A stretch of 35,043 nt of DNA from an uncultured Holdemania sp. Lineage in GTDB: Bacteria; Bacillota_I; Bacilli_A; Erysipelotrichales; Erysipelotrichaceae. Below are positions 26,509-34,752 of the stretch, in pieces. The stretch lies in assembly GCA_904395815.1 (NCBI GenBank), contig CAJFOC010000037.1, positions 1-35,043 of the forward strand, in the 5' to 3' direction. A model generated the notes under the pieces. The model was not told the origin of the DNA and searched no databases. It saw nothing but the letters and a program-made list of their open reading frames with translations. Made by a program: the position numbers and the translations under genes. Each line of letters begins with the position of its first letter. Within the stretch, counting starts at the first letter, position 1.

Positions 26509-28755
26509 ATGGAAGTTCAGCAAATACGAAAACAACTGGAAGAAATGATCAGGGAAAATCAGGATCGCCCTGTAAGCATGCAGCAGATCCGGCAGAAACT
26601 GCAGCTGAATGATCCGGCGCAGCTTCAGGCGCTGGAAGAGGCAATTCGCCAGCTGACAGAGGAGTATATCGCGGCGATCAGTCAGAAGGGAAATCTGATT
26701 TCTGCGCGCATGGCCGGATATGAAGAAGGAACGATCACGGTCAACCGCAAGGGATTCGGCTTTCTGGATCTGGAAAGCGGTGAAAGCATCCATCTCAGCG
26801 AGGCCAATCTGCACGGAGCGATGAACGGAGATTGGGTTGTCGTCCGGCGGCGGCCTTCTTCCTATGGTAATCAGGAAGGGGAAGTCGTGCGGATCCGCGA
26901 ACATCGGACGACGCATGTCATCGGTACTTTTGTCGCTTCCGCAGGCAAATCGCTGGTGCTGAAACTGGATGACGAGCGGATTCATACCGCAGTCCGGGTG
27001 CTCAACCAGCGTGAATACAAGCTGGTCAGCGGGATGAAGGCGCAGCTGCAGATCGTTCGCTATGCCGATCCGCTGCAGCTGAAGATTGTGCGGCTGCTGG
27101 GACATGCCGATGATCCGGGCGTGGATGTGCTGTCGATTCTGCTGGAATATGACATCGATCCGCAGTTTCCCGATGAGGTCATGGAACAGGCGCAGAAGAT
27201 GCCGACCCGTGTTTGTGCCCGGGATAAGGCTGGCCGCCGTGATCTGACCGCAGAAACGATCATCACCATTGACGGAGAGGATTCCAAGGATCTTGACGAT
27301 GCCGTCAGTGTGGAAAAAACGGCAGAGGGTTACCGGCTGGGAGTTCACATCGCCGATGTTTCTTACTATGTGAGGGAGGGCAGTCCGCTGGATCGGGAAG
27401 CGCTGAAACGGGGGACTTCGACTTATGTGGTGGATCGGGTTGTGCCGATGCTTCCGCATCTGCTGTCCAACGGGATCTGTTCTCTGAATCCGAAAGTAAT
27501 CCGGCTGACGCTTTCCTGTGTTATGGAACTGGATGAACAGGGGCGGGTACGGGAAGCGGAATTATTTCCGTCTTTTATCCGGACAACGGAGCGGATGACC
27601 TATACGGCAGTCAACGCGATTCTGGATGGGGATGAAACCGTGCGGCGGCGTTACCGCAAAATCGTACCGATGATTGAACTGATGGCGCAATGCGCACAGG
27701 TGATCCGCCGGCGCCGTCATGATCAGGGAGCGATCAATTTTGAAAAGGAAGAGGCCAGAATTCTGCTGGATGAGCATGGCAGGATCCGGGATATCCAGCC
27801 ACGAGAGCGACGGGAAGCGGAACGGATGATTGAGGATTTCATGGTCTGCGCCAATGAGGCGGTAGCGCGTCATATGAAGCAATTGGAGTTTCCGTGCCTG
27901 TACCGGATTCATGAGGCGCCGGAAGCGGAGAAACTGCGCAGTTTTGCCGGGATTGTCCGCCTGCTTGGAAAACAGCTGAAAGGCAGTGTGGACCATATTC
28001 AGCCCCGTCAGCTGCAGCAGCTGCTGGAATCCTTCGAAGGGGAGGATGAGTATCCGGTTGTATCGATGCTGATGCTCAGAAGCATGCAGAAAGCCAAATA
28101 TGATCCGCACTGTCTGGGGCATTTTGGCCTGGCGCTGCGGGAATATACCCATTTTACATCGCCGATCCGGCGATATCCGGATCTGATCGTCCATCGGATG
28201 ATCCGGCGGTATTGCTTTGAAGGACAGAGTGATCTGCAGCAGATTCAGCGGGATGAGCTGCAGATGGAATCCATCGCTTTGCAGACCTCACAGCGAGAAC
28301 GTATCGCCATTGAAGCGGAACGGGAAGTGGAGGACATGAAAAAGGCAGAGTTCATGGAGGATCATGTTGGCATGGTGGCTGAGGGCGTGATCAGCGGCGT
28401 AACCAAATTTGGTTTGTTCGTCGAGCTGGATAACACGGTGGAAGGGCTGATTCACGTCCAGAAACTGACGGATGATTATTATCATTACGATCCGGAAACG
28501 ATGAAGCTGACAGGAGAGCGGACGAAAAAAAGCTATCGGCTGGGACAGCGGGTAAAAATCAAAGTTACCGCTTCCAGCAAGCTCCATCAGGAAATTGATT
28601 TTGATCTGGTATCGCCGCGCCGTCCGTCTTCCCTGACCCAAGTCCGAAAAGAAAGCAGCGGAAAAAGTACCGGACGCCGGCGGGAAAGCCGCCCGATTCG
28701 CCAGCGGCGCGGCAGCCGGAATCCACGCGGCACAAGAACAGGAGGAAAATCATGA
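26509..28755 (+). CDS. rnr: Ribonuclease R
   Basis: RNase R is a processive 3'-5' exoribonuclease that degrades structured RNA and works with tmRNA-SmpB on non-stop mRNA. The 748-residue protein has an N-terminal winged-helix region (about 1-65), cold-shock/OB domains with GTITVNRKGFGFL (about 75-200), the RNB catalytic domain with DGEDSKDLDDAVSV (from about 255, the acidic metal ligands) and HFGLALREYTHFTSPIRRYPDL, and an S1 domain (VGMVAEGVISGVTKFGLFVEL, about 622-710). The C-terminal tail is highly basic (RRRESRPIRQRRGSR). A GAGGTG site precedes ATG 26509. The stop overlaps the smpB start as ATGA. Confidence 0.97.
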   Translation: MEVQQIRKQLEEMIRENQDRPVSMQQIRQKLQLNDPAQLQALEEAIRQLTEEYIAAISQKGNLISARMAGYEEGTITVNRKGFGFLDLESGESIHLSEANLHGAMNGDWVVVRRRPSSYGNQEGEVVRIREHRTTHVIGTFVASAGKSLVLKLDDERIHTAVRVLNQREYKLVSGMKAQLQIVRYADPLQLKIVRLLGHADDPGVDVLSILLEYDIDPQFPDEVMEQAQKMPTRVCARDKAGRRDLTAETIITIDGEDSKDLDDAVSVEKTAEGYRLGVHIADVSYYVREGSPLDREALKRGTSTYVVDRVVPMLPHLLSNGICSLNPKVIRLTLSCVMELDEQGRVREAELFPSFIRTTERMTYTAVNAILDGDETVRRRYRKIVPMIELMAQCAQVIRRRRHDQGAINFEKEEARILLDEHGRIRDIQPRERREAERMIEDFMVCANEAVARHMKQLEFPCLYRIHEAPEAEKLRSFAGIVRLLGKQLKGSVDHIQPRQLQQLLESFEGEDEYPVVSMLMLRSMQKAKYDPHCLGHFGLALREYTHFTSPIRRYPDLIVHRMIRRYCFEGQSDLQQIQRDELQMESIALQTSQRERIAIEAEREVEDMKKAEFMEDHVGMVAEGVISGVTKFGLFVELDNTVEGLIHVQKLTDDYYHYDPETMKLTGERTKKSYRLGQRVKIKVTASSKLHQEIDFDLVSPRRPSSLTQVRKESSGKSTGRRRESRPIRQRRGSRNPRGTRTGGKS

Positions 28756-29207
28756 GCGGAGAAAAGATCGTTGCCGTCAATCGCAGAGCTTCTCACGATT
28801 ACATGCTGGAGGACCGTTATGAAGCCGGATTGGTGCTGACCGGTACGGAAATCAAATCGATCCGCCAGGGGCGGGTTCAGTTTAAGGACGCCTATATCAG
28901 TTTTATTCAGGGTGAAGCCTGGATTAAGGAAATGCATATCGCGGCCTACGATCACGGCAACCGTTTCAATCATGAGGAAACACGTCAGCGGAAGCTGCTG
29001 CTGCATAAACTGGAAATTCGCCGTCTGCAGCAGAAGGTCAAGCTGAAGGGATACACGGTCATTCCGGTGAAGCTGATTCTGAAAAACGGTTATGCCAAAA
29101 TGGAGATCGCGCTGGCCAAAGGCAAGGCGCTGGCCGATAAACGGGAAGACGCCAAACGCCGGGATGCTCAGCGGGAAATTGAAAAGGCGATCAAATCCCA
29201 TCGCTGA
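28752..29207 (+). CDS. smpB: SsrA-binding protein SmpB
   Basis: SmpB binds tmRNA and delivers it to stalled ribosomes. The 151-residue protein is of normal length and begins NRRASHDYMLEDRYEAGLVLTGTEIKSIRQG, the family hallmark, with the beta-barrel core through KGYTVIPVKLILKNGYAKMEIALAKGK and the basic C-terminal tail (DKREDAKRRDAQREIEKAIKSHR) that mimics mRNA in the decoding centre. It overlaps rnr by 4 nt, with GGAGG inside rnr. Its RNA partner ssrA lies 5.5 kb downstream, separated by four unrelated genes. Confidence 0.97.
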   Translation: MSGEKIVAVNRRASHDYMLEDRYEAGLVLTGTEIKSIRQGRVQFKDAYISFIQGEAWIKEMHIAAYDHGNRFNHEETRQRKLLLHKLEIRRLQQKVKLKGYTVIPVKLILKNGYAKMEIALAKGKALADKREDAKRRDAQREIEKAIKSHR

Positions 29208-29243
29208 GCGGAAAAGATGGAGTCTTATTTATATGAAATAGTT

Positions 29244-29274
29244 GACAGCATGCGGATATGCGGCTGTCTTTTTT
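29244..29274 (+). terminator. Terminator of rnr-smpB
   Basis: GACAGC (29244-29249) pairs with GCTGTC (29263-29268), followed by six T residues. The intervening 13 nt can form extra G-C pairs. Confidence 0.88.
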
Positions 29275-29278
29275 GTAC

Positions 29279-29314
29279 AAAACAAGGACAACAGGCAGTG
29301 CTGTTGTCCTTGTT
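29279..29314 (-). terminator. Terminator of the binding-protein gene (minus strand)
   Basis: A perfect 14-bp stem (29281-29294 with 29301-29314) over a 6-nt loop is followed on the minus strand by TTTTG. It sits back-to-back with the smpB terminator between the two convergent genes. Confidence 0.88.
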
Positions 29315-29326
29315 AGAGAATCCGGA

Positions 29327-30931
29327 TTACTGTTCGATCCAGACCTTGGCCATTTCGTAGGAGCTGTAGCTTCCGGAATTCTCATATTCAAACGGATGAC
29401 CGTGAATGTAGGATTTTACCGGATAGGTTGTCTGATAATCAGAAATCGGGACGATTGGCAGATCTTCAGAAATGATCCGCTGCACTTCAACATAATACGG
29501 TTTTCGTTCTTCTTCATCGAAGAAGGTGATTCCGGTATCGATCGCTGCGTCCAGCTCCGGATTGGAATAACGGGACAGGTTCAGCGATCCGGTAGTGTGT
29601 ACACGGTTGCGGATGGCGGAGATATCCGGGCCCTGTCCGCCAGAGCACATCGCAATGTCGAAATCGTAGTTATCGATGACTTTGGTCATCCAGGCGCCAA
29701 TCTCCAGAATGTTGAGCCGAACATTGATGCCGATCTCACGGAGGTTATCCTGAATGACGGTAGCCGTATCCTTGAAGCTGCCGGAATCAAAGGTGGTCAG
29801 TTCGCATTCGAAATAGTAACCGTCCGCTCCTTTGGTATAGCCGGCTTCCTCGATCAGCCGCTGCGCTTCTTCCAGATCCCGCTGCGGAATCTTGTATTCT
29901 TCGCTGAGCGCCCAGTCGAAGACCGGTGAAATGTAGTATTCAGACGGTGCGCCAAATCCCTTGTCGGCCTTTTCCACAATGCCGGTTCGATCCAGCGCCA
30001 GATTGACGGCCTGACGTACCCGAACATCGCTGAACGGACATTCAGGATCGTTCATGGCAAAGGACAGATAGGTACGGGAAGTTCCGACGTGATCATAGGT
30101 ACGGTAGTTGGCGGTGTCGTTGATCAGATCCTGCAGGCTGGCTGCCGGCGTCCGGGACTGAATGTCGTCAATTTCGCCATTGATGTAAGACTGATAGGCA
30201 GTCTGGGCATCAGGAATGATCGTGATGATCAGCGTATCGATATACGGACGTCCGTCAAAGTAATCTTCATTGGCTTCCAGGGTGATGGAGGATCCGGTAT
30301 CGTAGCTGACAAATTTGAACGGTCCGGTTCCAACCGGATTCATGTTGTGCGGATTCTGCGTCCAGTCCGTGCCGTCATTGTAAAGATGTTCCGGCATGAT
30401 CCAGACACCCAGCCAGCTGAGAACGCTCAGGATGGAAGCGTCCGGTGTTTTCAGATGGAAGACAACTTCGTAATCGCCGTTAGCGGTGACCGATTCCACA
30501 TTGCTCAGGCTGGCCGACTGATAACCGTCGGTCAGAATCTTTTCAAAGGTCCAGACGACATCCTCGGAATTGAAGTCTTCGCCATCGTGCCAGCGCACAT
30601 CGTCGCGCAGCTGGAACGTCAGTTCGGTACCGTCTTCACTGAATTCCCAGGAAGTAGCCAGGTCCGGGACAATGGTGTTGTCCAGTGTGATTTTGACAAG
30701 CCGGTTGAAAATATTGTAAGTAGCCGGCAGCTGCATGTCGTCGGATTTCCAGTTCGGATTGAAGCTGGACGGCTCGCCGTTGCTGACCATGATATAGGTG
30801 CCGCCGTACTGCGGCTCACCGGTTTCGGCTGTATTGCCTTCGCTGTTGTCGGCAGGTTCTGTACTGGAACAGCCGGACAGCAGCAGTGTCAGACTGAGCA
30901 GGATGAGAAGTGCCTTGCAGATCTTCTTCAT
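29327..30931 (-). CDS. ABC transporter substrate-binding lipoprotein, oligopeptide type (SBP_bac_5)
   Basis: This 534-residue protein has a lipoprotein signal peptide with LLLSGCSS (Cys21), so it should be anchored outside the membrane. The mature part matches the peptide/nickel-binding family 5: QYGGTYIMVSNGEPSSFNP at the start of the fold, LATSWEFSEDGTELTFQLRDDVRWHDGEDFNSEDVVWTFE, PVGTGPFKF, and LAINLALD-like VRQAVNLALDR. Such proteins bind oligopeptides or related ligands and hand them to OppBC-type permeases. No permease or ATPase gene lies in this window, so it is an orphan here. An AAGGGGG site precedes ATG 30931. Its promoter carries a cre-like sequence. The ligand is unknown. Confidence 0.93.
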   Translation of the reverse strand: MKKICKALLILLSLTLLLSGCSSTEPADNSEGNTAETGEPQYGGTYIMVSNGEPSSFNPNWKSDDMQLPATYNIFNRLVKITLDNTIVPDLATSWEFSEDGTELTFQLRDDVRWHDGEDFNSEDVVWTFEKILTDGYQSASLSNVESVTANGDYEVVFHLKTPDASILSVLSWLGVWIMPEHLYNDGTDWTQNPHNMNPVGTGPFKFVSYDTGSSITLEANEDYFDGRPYIDTLIITIIPDAQTAYQSYINGEIDDIQSRTPAASLQDLINDTANYRTYDHVGTSRTYLSFAMNDPECPFSDVRVRQAVNLALDRTGIVEKADKGFGAPSEYYISPVFDWALSEEYKIPQRDLEEAQRLIEEAGYTKGADGYYFECELTTFDSGSFKDTATVIQDNLREIGINVRLNILEIGAWMTKVIDNYDFDIAMCSGGQGPDISAIRNRVHTTGSLNLSRYSNPELDAAIDTGITFFDEEERKPYYVEVQRIISEDLPIVPISDYQTTYPVKSYIHGHPFEYENSGSYSSYEMAKVWIEQ

Positions 30932-30966
30932 CGAAAAATTTCCCCCTTCTTGGATTGATTAGTCTC

Positions 30967-30994
30967 ATTTTATCAAATTGAAAGCGCTTGTCAA
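30967..30994 (-). promoter_or_regulatory. Promoter of the binding-protein gene with cre-like overlap
   Basis: On the minus strand TTGACA (30994-30989), 16 bp, TAAAAT (30972-30967). The -35 and spacer contain TTGACAAGCGCTTTCAA, whose right half is a perfect cre half-site around an AAGCGCTT core while the left half has one extra base. Binding of CcpA there would block the -35. Confidence 0.7.
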
Positions 30995-31039
30995 TATTTT
31001 TGAAAAGAAAGAAGAAATTTTCAGAAAAGAGCAGGGGAA

Positions 31040-31067
31040 AAGAAAAGCTGGCGCAAACGCCAGCTTT
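31040..31067 (-). terminator. Terminator of lemA-DUF2207 (minus strand)
   Basis: AAAGCTGGCG (31044-31053) pairs with CGCCAGCTTT (31058-31067) over a 4-nt loop. On the minus strand it is followed by TCTTTTCC. Confidence 0.85.
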
Positions 31068-31078
31068 AACAATCTGAA

Positions 31079-32953
31079 TTACCAGCCGCTGCCGGAAGTT
31101 CCTCCGAAGCCTCCGCCGGTGAATCCGCCCCCGCCTGTGCCGCCAAAGCTGCCGCCGTGAGAAGAAGTGTCGGCGTTGTGGGGAACAGAGGTCATGGAGC
31201 GGTGCAGATGATGCATCGAATGGTTCAGATGATGGATGAGGACCCAGGTCGTCCATCCGCTGTCCGCCGTATACCACGCAGGAGACTGCATCGTCAGATT
31301 GCGGAAATGGTCAGACCACAGATCGGTCATTCCCATGGCATAGGCATAGGGAAGGATGGAGTAGAAATAGGAAGGATCTTCTTCAACCAGCATTTTCAGC
31401 CGGTCTTCTTCCGCGTATTGAATAAAGTTGCGAAGTCCCAGCACCCGGCCATACAGTTCGGCTCCCCGGACTGTGCGCTTGCTCATGAAGGCGCTGATTC
31501 CAACCAGCGTCAGCGAGCAGATCCAGACGATAACCGGCCACAGCCAGCCGCCTTCGCATACGGCAAACAACACCGCCAGGGCCAGCGTCCACATTGCGAT
31601 CAGCAAGGTCAGGGCAATGCTGCTGCCCAGTTTGAAACGGGTACCGGATCCCCGCCAGCGGGTCTGCATCACCGCCGCCAGCGTGCCGGCCGCCATCAGA
31701 ATCAGAGCGAACAGGAAAAACCAGATCACGCAGGTATCGCTGAATTCTGTCTGGTACCAGCGTATGGCCGCCAATAACGCCATCGGCAGCGGCGTCAGCA
31801 CGACCATCAGCACCTGAAGCAGGGCAGAGGTCCGGGTTGTCAGTCGCCGGGAAGGTTCCTTGTAATACCGCCCGATATCCGCCATGGCTTGATGAATATG
31901 GGGATAGAACTTTTCATTCAGCTCTTCGGTCGTCACGCTGTCCCGGTTTCTGAACAGCGCGTCAAACAAGCGACGCTCAAACATCGGGGCCTGCGGAGGC
32001 AAATCGGCCAGTCGGATCAGCCGCAGCGTCTGATCGAGATCTTCAATCCGCAGACAGCCGCGCTGCGCCCAGTCCAGAATCAGGGAAAGCACATCCTGTT
32101 CGCTGACGCTGCCATCAAGAATATAGCCGACCTCCGCGCTGGAAATGCCTTCCGGCGCGCTGAATTCCACCGGGACGATCAGCGGTTCATCCCGTCCGAA
32201 GCGCCAGAACAGCACACATCCTAACGCCGTCAAGACCAGCGCGGCGACGCCGGCGATAAAAGAGTAATCCTGTTCTTCTGGAAACAGGAAATAACCCTCC
32301 GGCAGATCCAGCTTGACGGTGATGCCTTCAAACGGCTGAAGGGCGGTTTGCGTTTCGCCGCTGAACGTATTGCCGTCAAGCGTAAACAGAAGATCATCCT
32401 GATTCAGATCGGAGTACACCGACAGCTGATCGGCGTTAAAGGCTTTCGGCATACGGACGCTGAAGGTGACATGATGAATCGTCGTTTCCCAGCCCTGAGA
32501 AATGATGTTCCAGTAAAACGACTGCAGCCCGTTCAGCTTCAGATCGCGGGAATGCACCTGATAGCGAATTTGATAGGTTTCCGAAGCGGATGCCAGCTCC
32601 TCTTCACTTCCCAGCCGGATGTTGATGTAATCTCCTTCATCGTCGATGTTCGCTTCATGCCCGGACAGCACCTCGATGTGATCAATCGGGAAAACATAGC
32701 TGCGGCGGATTTGCTGGCCGTCGATCGTCCAGGAAAAATTGCGGTACTTTTTGGGAATCTGCAGCTGAATTCCGTGCAGCGGCTGAAAAAAGGAAACGTC
32801 CAGCGTTTCCGTGACGGTGTAGACGCCGTTGTCATCGATGTCCATCTGAACATCATAATGGTCGATCTCAAACCCTTCTTGGGCCAAAACGGGAATAAAA
32901 AGAAAACCGATCAGCAGCAGTCCGCTCAGCAACGCCAGTATTTTTTTCTTCAT
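31079..32953 (-). CDS. DUF2207 membrane protein with glycine-rich tail
   Basis: This 624-residue protein has an N-terminal signal peptide (cleavage near VLAQE, about residue 25), an extracellular beta-rich domain to about residue 230 typical of DUF2207 (YDVQMDIDDNGVYTVTETLDVSF), a membrane span (about 235-255), a cytoplasmic region including ILDWAQRGCLRIEDLD, and four more spans between about 375 and 485. It ends in a Gly/Ser/His-rich tail of the form GGSFGGTGGGGFTGGGFGG, as in many DUF2207 and TPM-type proteins. The function is unknown. It follows lemA by 50 nt, a frequent pairing. A GAGGAGG site precedes ATG 32953. Confidence 0.9.
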   Translation of the reverse strand: MKKKILALLSGLLLIGFLFIPVLAQEGFEIDHYDVQMDIDDNGVYTVTETLDVSFFQPLHGIQLQIPKKYRNFSWTIDGQQIRRSYVFPIDHIEVLSGHEANIDDEGDYINIRLGSEEELASASETYQIRYQVHSRDLKLNGLQSFYWNIISQGWETTIHHVTFSVRMPKAFNADQLSVYSDLNQDDLLFTLDGNTFSGETQTALQPFEGITVKLDLPEGYFLFPEEQDYSFIAGVAALVLTALGCVLFWRFGRDEPLIVPVEFSAPEGISSAEVGYILDGSVSEQDVLSLILDWAQRGCLRIEDLDQTLRLIRLADLPPQAPMFERRLFDALFRNRDSVTTEELNEKFYPHIHQAMADIGRYYKEPSRRLTTRTSALLQVLMVVLTPLPMALLAAIRWYQTEFSDTCVIWFFLFALILMAAGTLAAVMQTRWRGSGTRFKLGSSIALTLLIAMWTLALAVLFAVCEGGWLWPVIVWICSLTLVGISAFMSKRTVRGAELYGRVLGLRNFIQYAEEDRLKMLVEEDPSYFYSILPYAYAMGMTDLWSDHFRNLTMQSPAWYTADSGWTTWVLIHHLNHSMHHLHRSMTSVPHNADTSSHGGSFGGTGGGGFTGGGFGGTSGSGW

Positions 32954-32980
32954 GACAAGCCCTCCTCTTTTCGGCTTAAG

Positions 32981-33003
32981 AAAAATATCGCTTCAGCGAT
33001 ATT
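32981..33003 (-). terminator. Hairpin between lemA and the DUF2207 gene (minus strand)
   Basis: A 9-bp stem AATATCGCT/AGCGATATT (32984-33003) with a 2-base centre is followed on the minus strand by TTTTTC. It touches the lemA stop codon. It could partly terminate transcription, giving more LemA than DUF2207 protein. Confidence 0.7.
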
Positions 33004-33551
33004 CAGAAAGAAACCTTGACGTTTTCGCGCTGCGCCTCGTCCTTGACGATGAACAGCGGCATTTTTTTGAAGCCGCAGATCATGGCGACCAGATTGTTGG
33101 GGATGGATTCGATTCGCGTATTGAGCGCCTTGACGACACCGTTGTAATATTTGCGTGAATTGGCGATTTCATCTTCCATATCTCTGAGCTGACGCTGCAG
33201 ATCGATGAAACTGGCGTTGGCTTTCAGATCCGGATAGCTTTCCGAGATGGCCAGCAGCCTGCCCAGCACACTGTTCAGATTCTGTTCACAGGCGATTTTT
33301 TCGTCGACAGAATGCGCGTTCATGGCCAGATTTCGGGCAGAAACCACTTTTTCCAGCGTTTCTTTTTCAAAATCGGCGTATCCCTTGACAGTTTCAACGA
33401 GATTCGGAATGAGATCATACCGTTTAACAAGCATGACGTCCATCGTGGAATAAGCCTCTTCCACCTTGTTGCGCAGCGAAACAAAACCGTTGTAAGCTAT
33501 GATGAACCAGATGACAACGACTGCCAGGATCACCAGCAAAACAATCCACAT
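33003..33551 (-). CDS. lemA: LemA family protein
   Basis: A 182-residue LemA protein with an N-terminal membrane helix (WIVLLVILAVVVIWFIIAYN) and a long helical cytoplasmic or surface domain. The family core is clear: YNGFVSLRNKVEEAYSTMDVMLVKRYDLIPNLVETVKGYADFE and SYPDLKANASFIDLQRQLRDMEDEIANSRKYYN. ATG 33551 is chosen because GAGGAGG lies just upstream; the frame extends much further but covers the promoter. LemA proteins are widespread membrane-associated helical bundles of unsettled function, often encoded with DUF2207 or TPM-domain proteins as here. Confidence 0.95.
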   Translation of the reverse strand: MWIVLLVILAVVVIWFIIAYNGFVSLRNKVEEAYSTMDVMLVKRYDLIPNLVETVKGYADFEKETLEKVVSARNLAMNAHSVDEKIACEQNLNSVLGRLLAISESYPDLKANASFIDLQRQLRDMEDEIANSRKYYNGVVKALNTRIESIPNNLVAMICGFKKMPLFIVKDEAQRENVKVSF

Positions 33552-33591
33552 CAATTTTTCCTCCTCTTGATCCGGTATCGGATATGACCTT

Positions 33592-33619
33592 ATTATAGCA
33601 TATGGACTGGTATCGCCAA
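33592..33619 (-). promoter_or_regulatory. Promoter of lemA-DUF2207
   Basis: On the minus strand TATAAT (33597-33592) has an extended -10 TGC before it, and TTGGCG (33619-33614) lies 16 bp upstream. It diverges from the dehydrogenase promoter. Confidence 0.7.
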
Positions 33620-33670
33620 ACAGGGATTTGCGGTTGTAAGAATCTTGAAAGAAAGAAGCCTTTTGCTGCG

Positions 33671-33700
33671 TTGACAGGGTGGAAAGAAATCCGTTACAAT
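33671..33700 (+). promoter_or_regulatory. Promoter of the D-2-hydroxyacid dehydrogenase gene
   Basis: TTGACA (33671-33676) and TACAAT (33695-33700) are separated by 18 bp. The in-frame ATG at 33699 falls inside this -10, which supports ATG 33723 as the true start. Confidence 0.82.
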
Positions 33701-33722
33701 GACAAAAAAGGAGATGCAATCG

Positions 33723-34706
33723 ATGAAAAATAAGACCATTCTCTGGCTGATTCCAGCGGACGAACCACTGCGCCAGGCCATTGCGGAACAGTTTCCGCAA
33801 GCCTGTATCCGCTTCGCTGACAAGCAGAATCTGACGGAGACGGAAGTTGACGGAGTGCAGGCGGTGATCGGGAATCTTCCGCTGCAATGGCTGCCCAAGA
33901 TGACAGAACTGGAATGGCTGCATCTGGAAAGCGCCGGCAGCGAGAACTATGTCAGTGCGGACGTTTTGAATCCGCAGGTGATTCTGACCAATTCTACCGG
34001 AGCGTATGGACCGGCTATTGCCGAGCACATGCTGGCGGGCGTGCTGGCCCTGTATAAGAAACTGATGCTGTATCGCGAGAATCAGAAACAGCGTGTCTGG
34101 CGAAGCGAGGGAAAGGTTCGTTCACTGAGCGGTTCCTCGGTGCTGGTTGTCGGGCTGGGCGATATCGGCCGGGAGTTCAGCTGGCGGATGAAAGCGCTGG
34201 GCTGCACTGTGACCGGAGTGAAGAGAACCCCGGGAATCTGTCCGGCCTATGTGGATCGTCTGGTGCTGATGGATCAGATTGAACAGGAACTGCCTCAGGC
34301 GGATATTGTGGCGCTGTGTCTGCCAAGCACTCCGCAAACGCGGCATTTCTTTGATGAACGGCGGCTGAGTCTGACCCGGCGGGACAGCGTGCTGATCAAT
34401 GTCGGCCGGGGCGTGACGGTAGATACCGCTGCCTGCTGCGCATTGCTGGATCGGGGTCACTTTCTGGGGATGGTGCTGGATGTCGTGGATCCGGAACCGT
34501 TACCGATCAACAACAAGCTGTGGGGCTATGATCGCGTCATTCTGACGCCGCATGTATCCGGCAACTATAATCAGCAGAGCACCTATGAGACGGTGGTTCG
34601 CATGGCGCGGGAGAATGTGGCGCTGTATCTGGCGGGAGAACCGGTAAAATACCGGGTTGATCGCGTCAGCGGCTATCGGGTTTCCAACGGGGAAGACGGG
34701 AAATAA
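33723..34706 (+). CDS. D-2-hydroxyacid dehydrogenase family protein
   Basis: This 327-residue NAD(P)-dependent oxidoreductase is of the D-isomer-specific 2-hydroxyacid dehydrogenase family. The Rossmann motif VVGLGDIGREFS (about 141-152) binds the cofactor. The catalytic residues appear as Arg in VGRGVTVDTAA, Glu in DVVDPEPLP and His in TPHVSGN near the C terminus. The N-terminal substrate domain (1-95) is divergent and ends in GPAIAEHMLAGVLALYK. An AAGGAG site precedes ATG 33723. The exact substrate (phosphoglycerate, hydroxypyruvate, lactate or other) cannot be read from the sequence, so no symbol is given. Confidence 0.93.
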   Translation: MKNKTILWLIPADEPLRQAIAEQFPQACIRFADKQNLTETEVDGVQAVIGNLPLQWLPKMTELEWLHLESAGSENYVSADVLNPQVILTNSTGAYGPAIAEHMLAGVLALYKKLMLYRENQKQRVWRSEGKVRSLSGSSVLVVGLGDIGREFSWRMKALGCTVTGVKRTPGICPAYVDRLVLMDQIEQELPQADIVALCLPSTPQTRHFFDERRLSLTRRDSVLINVGRGVTVDTAACCALLDRGHFLGMVLDVVDPEPLPINNKLWGYDRVILTPHVSGNYNQQSTYETVVRMARENVALYLAGEPVKYRVDRVSGYRVSNGEDGK

Positions 34707-34707
34707 T

Positions 34708-34736
34708 TTGACGTCGGAAAGAGAATGCATTATACT
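34708..34736 (+). promoter_or_regulatory. Promoter of ssrA
   Basis: TTGACG (34708-34713) and TATACT (34731-34736) are separated by 17 bp. The -35 begins 2 nt after the dehydrogenase stop. The predicted start is near 34743, about 10 nt before the likely mature tmRNA 5' end. Confidence 0.85.
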
Positions 34737-34748
34737 GATAATGCATTC
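34723..34748 (+). repeat. 11-bp inverted repeat centred on the ssrA -10
   Basis: GAATGCATTAT (34723-34733) and ATAATGCATTC (34738-34748) are exact reverse complements separated by ACTG, and the -10 TATACT spans the centre. There is no T run. It could be an operator for a dimeric regulator, or a hairpin in read-through RNA from the dehydrogenase gene. Confidence 0.75.
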
Positions 34749-34752
34749 ATCT

